Part shown: in pieces, positions 15,661-16,530 of the stretch
Layout: every line of letters starts with the position of its first letter
Numbering within the stretch: position 1 is the stretch's first letter
NCBI GenBank assembly: GCA_020720905.1
Contig: DYNT01000011.1
Coordinates: 1 to 16,530, forward strand
DNA: 16,530 bases
Source: Micavibrio aeruginosavorus
GTDB taxonomy: Bacteria > Pseudomonadota > Alphaproteobacteria > UBA9219
Direction: 5' to 3'
The notes under the pieces: model-generated
The model's database searches: none
What the model saw: the letters and a program-made list of their open reading frames with translations, nothing else
What the model was told of the DNA's origin: nothing
Position numbers and translations under genes: made by a program

Positions 15661-16251
15661 TTATGGCGTTGTGATGATTGTTTCCGAAAAGGAGACGTGA
15701 TCGGTCACGCCGTTGTGCAAGAGAATCTCGACGTTTTCAACAAAACGCGCGCCCTGCGCGACGATCTTTTGAAATGGCTTCTTTGTCCCCGCCTTGTCCT
15801 TGGGAACAAACGTCACCGTCCAACGATGGTTTGGCATAGAAGCGCTGGTGATCGTAAAATCACTCTTCAGCTTTTCCCAGTTGCCTGCCAGAGCCCACAG
15901 AAGATTCTTTTGAACCTCAGAGAGAAACGGCATTTTTTGACGGTTCAGTTTAAGCAAAGCAAACGAACCAACGCTTTGCGTCAGCCCCTCTGGCGTCAGC
16001 GTTGTTGTCGTGGCCATCGGCTTTTCAATCGTCCACACGATTTTGTCTTTGCCCGACACGCTAAAACGCCCCTCGCTGCGGAGAGGCTCATCAAACCCCT
16101 GCACCGGATGCTCATGCACAAACCGTCCCGTTAGGCTTTGGTTTTCCTTAAGGGTGATGCGCGGCCCCCCATCGGCCACGGCAGGCATGGAGCCAAGGAA
16201 AAGTATGCCCACAGTCATGACCGCAGAAACACGAACAACACGTTTTATCAT
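15661..16251 (-). CDS. LolA-like periplasmic protein
   Basis: The signal peptide is residues 1-26 (SAVMTVGILFLGSMPAVA). The mature part has the LolA/LolB-type lipoprotein-carrier sequence pattern: SLTGRFVHEHPVQGFDEPLRSEGRFSV, then KIVWTIEKP and TTTTLTPEGL near residues 40-90. This pattern is closer to the LolA-related subgroup seen with glycolipid or aryl-polyene type pathways than to canonical LolA, by memory only. Canonical LolA moves lipoproteins from LolCDE to LolB. This protein may instead carry another lipid. At 196 residues it is of normal length. AAAGGGAT seven bases before the ATG supports the start. No other Lol genes are seen here, so partner and cargo are unknown. Confidence 0.75.
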   Translation of the reverse strand: MIKRVVRVSAVMTVGILFLGSMPAVADGGPRITLKENQSLTGRFVHEHPVQGFDEPLRSEGRFSVSGKDKIVWTIEKPMATTTTLTPEGLTQSVGSFALLKLNRQKMPFLSEVQKNLLWALAGNWEKLKSDFTITSASMPNHRWTVTFVPKDKAGTKKPFQKIVAQGARFVENVEILLHNGVTDHVSFSETIITTP

Positions 16252-16292
16252 CAGCCTATCCCTTTTCTTTTTGGATCACACCTTAAGTCATA

Positions 16293-16331
16293 GGCGTAGG
16301 AAGCGGCAAAACTATGGCTATAGCCTACGCC
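16293..16331. promoter_or_regulatory. Inverted repeat upstream of the LolA-like gene
   Basis: GGCGTAGG (16293-16300) and CCTACGCC (16324-16331) are perfect 8-base inverted copies with a 23-base loop that contains a second small palindrome (CTATAG). They lie 42-80 bases upstream of the LolA-like start. An operator or leader hairpin is possible. Confidence 0.35.
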
Positions 16332-16353
16332 ACATAAATTGATTCAAACAAAT

Positions 16354-16380
16354 GGGATCCCCGCCTTCGCGGGGATGACG
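16354..16380. repeat. Palindromic repeat unit A (REP-like)
   Basis: GGG, then ATCCCCGC-CTTC-GCGGGGAT (a perfect 8-pair stem with a 4-base loop), then GACG. This is a frequent dispersed intergenic element in alphaproteobacterial genomes. It faces unit B at 16409 in inverted orientation. Confidence 0.8.
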
Positions 16381-16390
16381 GTATTGGATT

Positions 16391-16450
16391 GAAACCAAAC
16401 ACAAACCTCGTCATGCCAGCACAGGCTGGCATCCCCTTTGGTTTCTTTTT
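16391..16450 (+). terminator. Large hairpin around repeat unit B with T-tract
   Basis: GAAACCAAA (16391-16399) is the exact reverse complement of TTTGGTTTC (16437-16445) and encloses unit B, whose own stem is GCCAGC/GCTGGC. Six T follow (16446-16451). It has the shape of a terminator, but no plus-strand gene is visible upstream. Confidence 0.4.
16409..16435. repeat. Palindromic repeat unit B (REP-like), inverted partner of unit A
   Basis: CGTC, then ATGCCAGC-ACAG-GCTGGCAT (8-pair stem, 4-base loop), then CCC. The CGTC/CCC ends mirror the GGG/GACG ends of unit A 28 bases away, so the pair forms a long imperfect inverted repeat. Confidence 0.8.
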
Positions 16451-16451
16451 T

Positions 16452-16530
16452 CATGCTCATTTTGTTTGAGACAGGCTATATACTACGTCAACTTGAAAAC
16501 CCGAAAACTTTTTGGCCGCGGAGACCTGTT
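16452..16530. other. Right edge: no gene seen
   Basis: The last 79 bases show TATACT (16479-16484) on the plus strand as a possible -10, but no convincing -35 and no open frame of note. The purine-rich GGAGACC (16517-16525) near the edge might lead a gene that starts outside the window. Confidence 0.2.

Noticed and set aside
1..16530. Search for CRISPR arrays, insertion sequences, toxin-antitoxin pairs and defence genes
   Set aside because: No direct-repeat arrays, transposase motifs or recognisable toxin or defence proteins were seen; most of the window is core chromosome.

Overview
The window looks like ordinary chromosome from an alphaproteobacterium of roughly 50% GC. The evidence is an ATP12-type F1-ATPase assembly chaperone encoded beside an RluC-type pseudouridine synthase, the order hflK-hflC-degP, and a dispersed palindromic repeat pair ending in GTCAT/ATGAC motifs. 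Finer placement (Rhodospirillales-like or a related deep lineage) is a guess.

Layout. 1-109 is the start of a minus-strand gene that runs off the left edge and resembles a small phage-structural-type protein. Its leader (110-238) holds a candidate promoter and two consecutive intrinsic terminators. 353-565 is a small membrane protein. 650-736 is tRNA-Leu(CAG) on the minus strand. 858-1685 encodes an unrecognised basic protein and 1791-2948 a protein with two PPC-like beta-domain repeats. The latter converges with rlmE (2945-3652, minus), which lies behind recJ (3748-5544, minus). 5743-6420 is an unrecognised gene. 6499-10210 (plus) is the membrane proteolysis and protein quality-control block hflK-hflC-degP. 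10252-14009 (minus) is a tight unit rluC-asmA-atp12. 14244-15614 (plus) is an exported coiled-coil protein with an OmpA-like C-terminus. It converges with a LolA-like periplasmic protein gene (15661-16251, minus). The right end holds an inverted pair of palindromic repeats and no gene that I can see.

How it fits together. Most recognised genes concern envelope and protein quality control: HflKC modulates FtsH, DegP degrades or refolds periplasmic proteins, AsmA and the LolA-like protein act in outer-membrane or lipid homeostasis, and the OmpA-like protein probably tethers to peptidoglycan. RNA and DNA maintenance is represented by RlmE, RluC and RecJ. I see no defence system, CRISPR array, insertion sequence or complete mobile element. 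The parts least explained by known families are the left 2.9 kb and the 5743-6420 gene.
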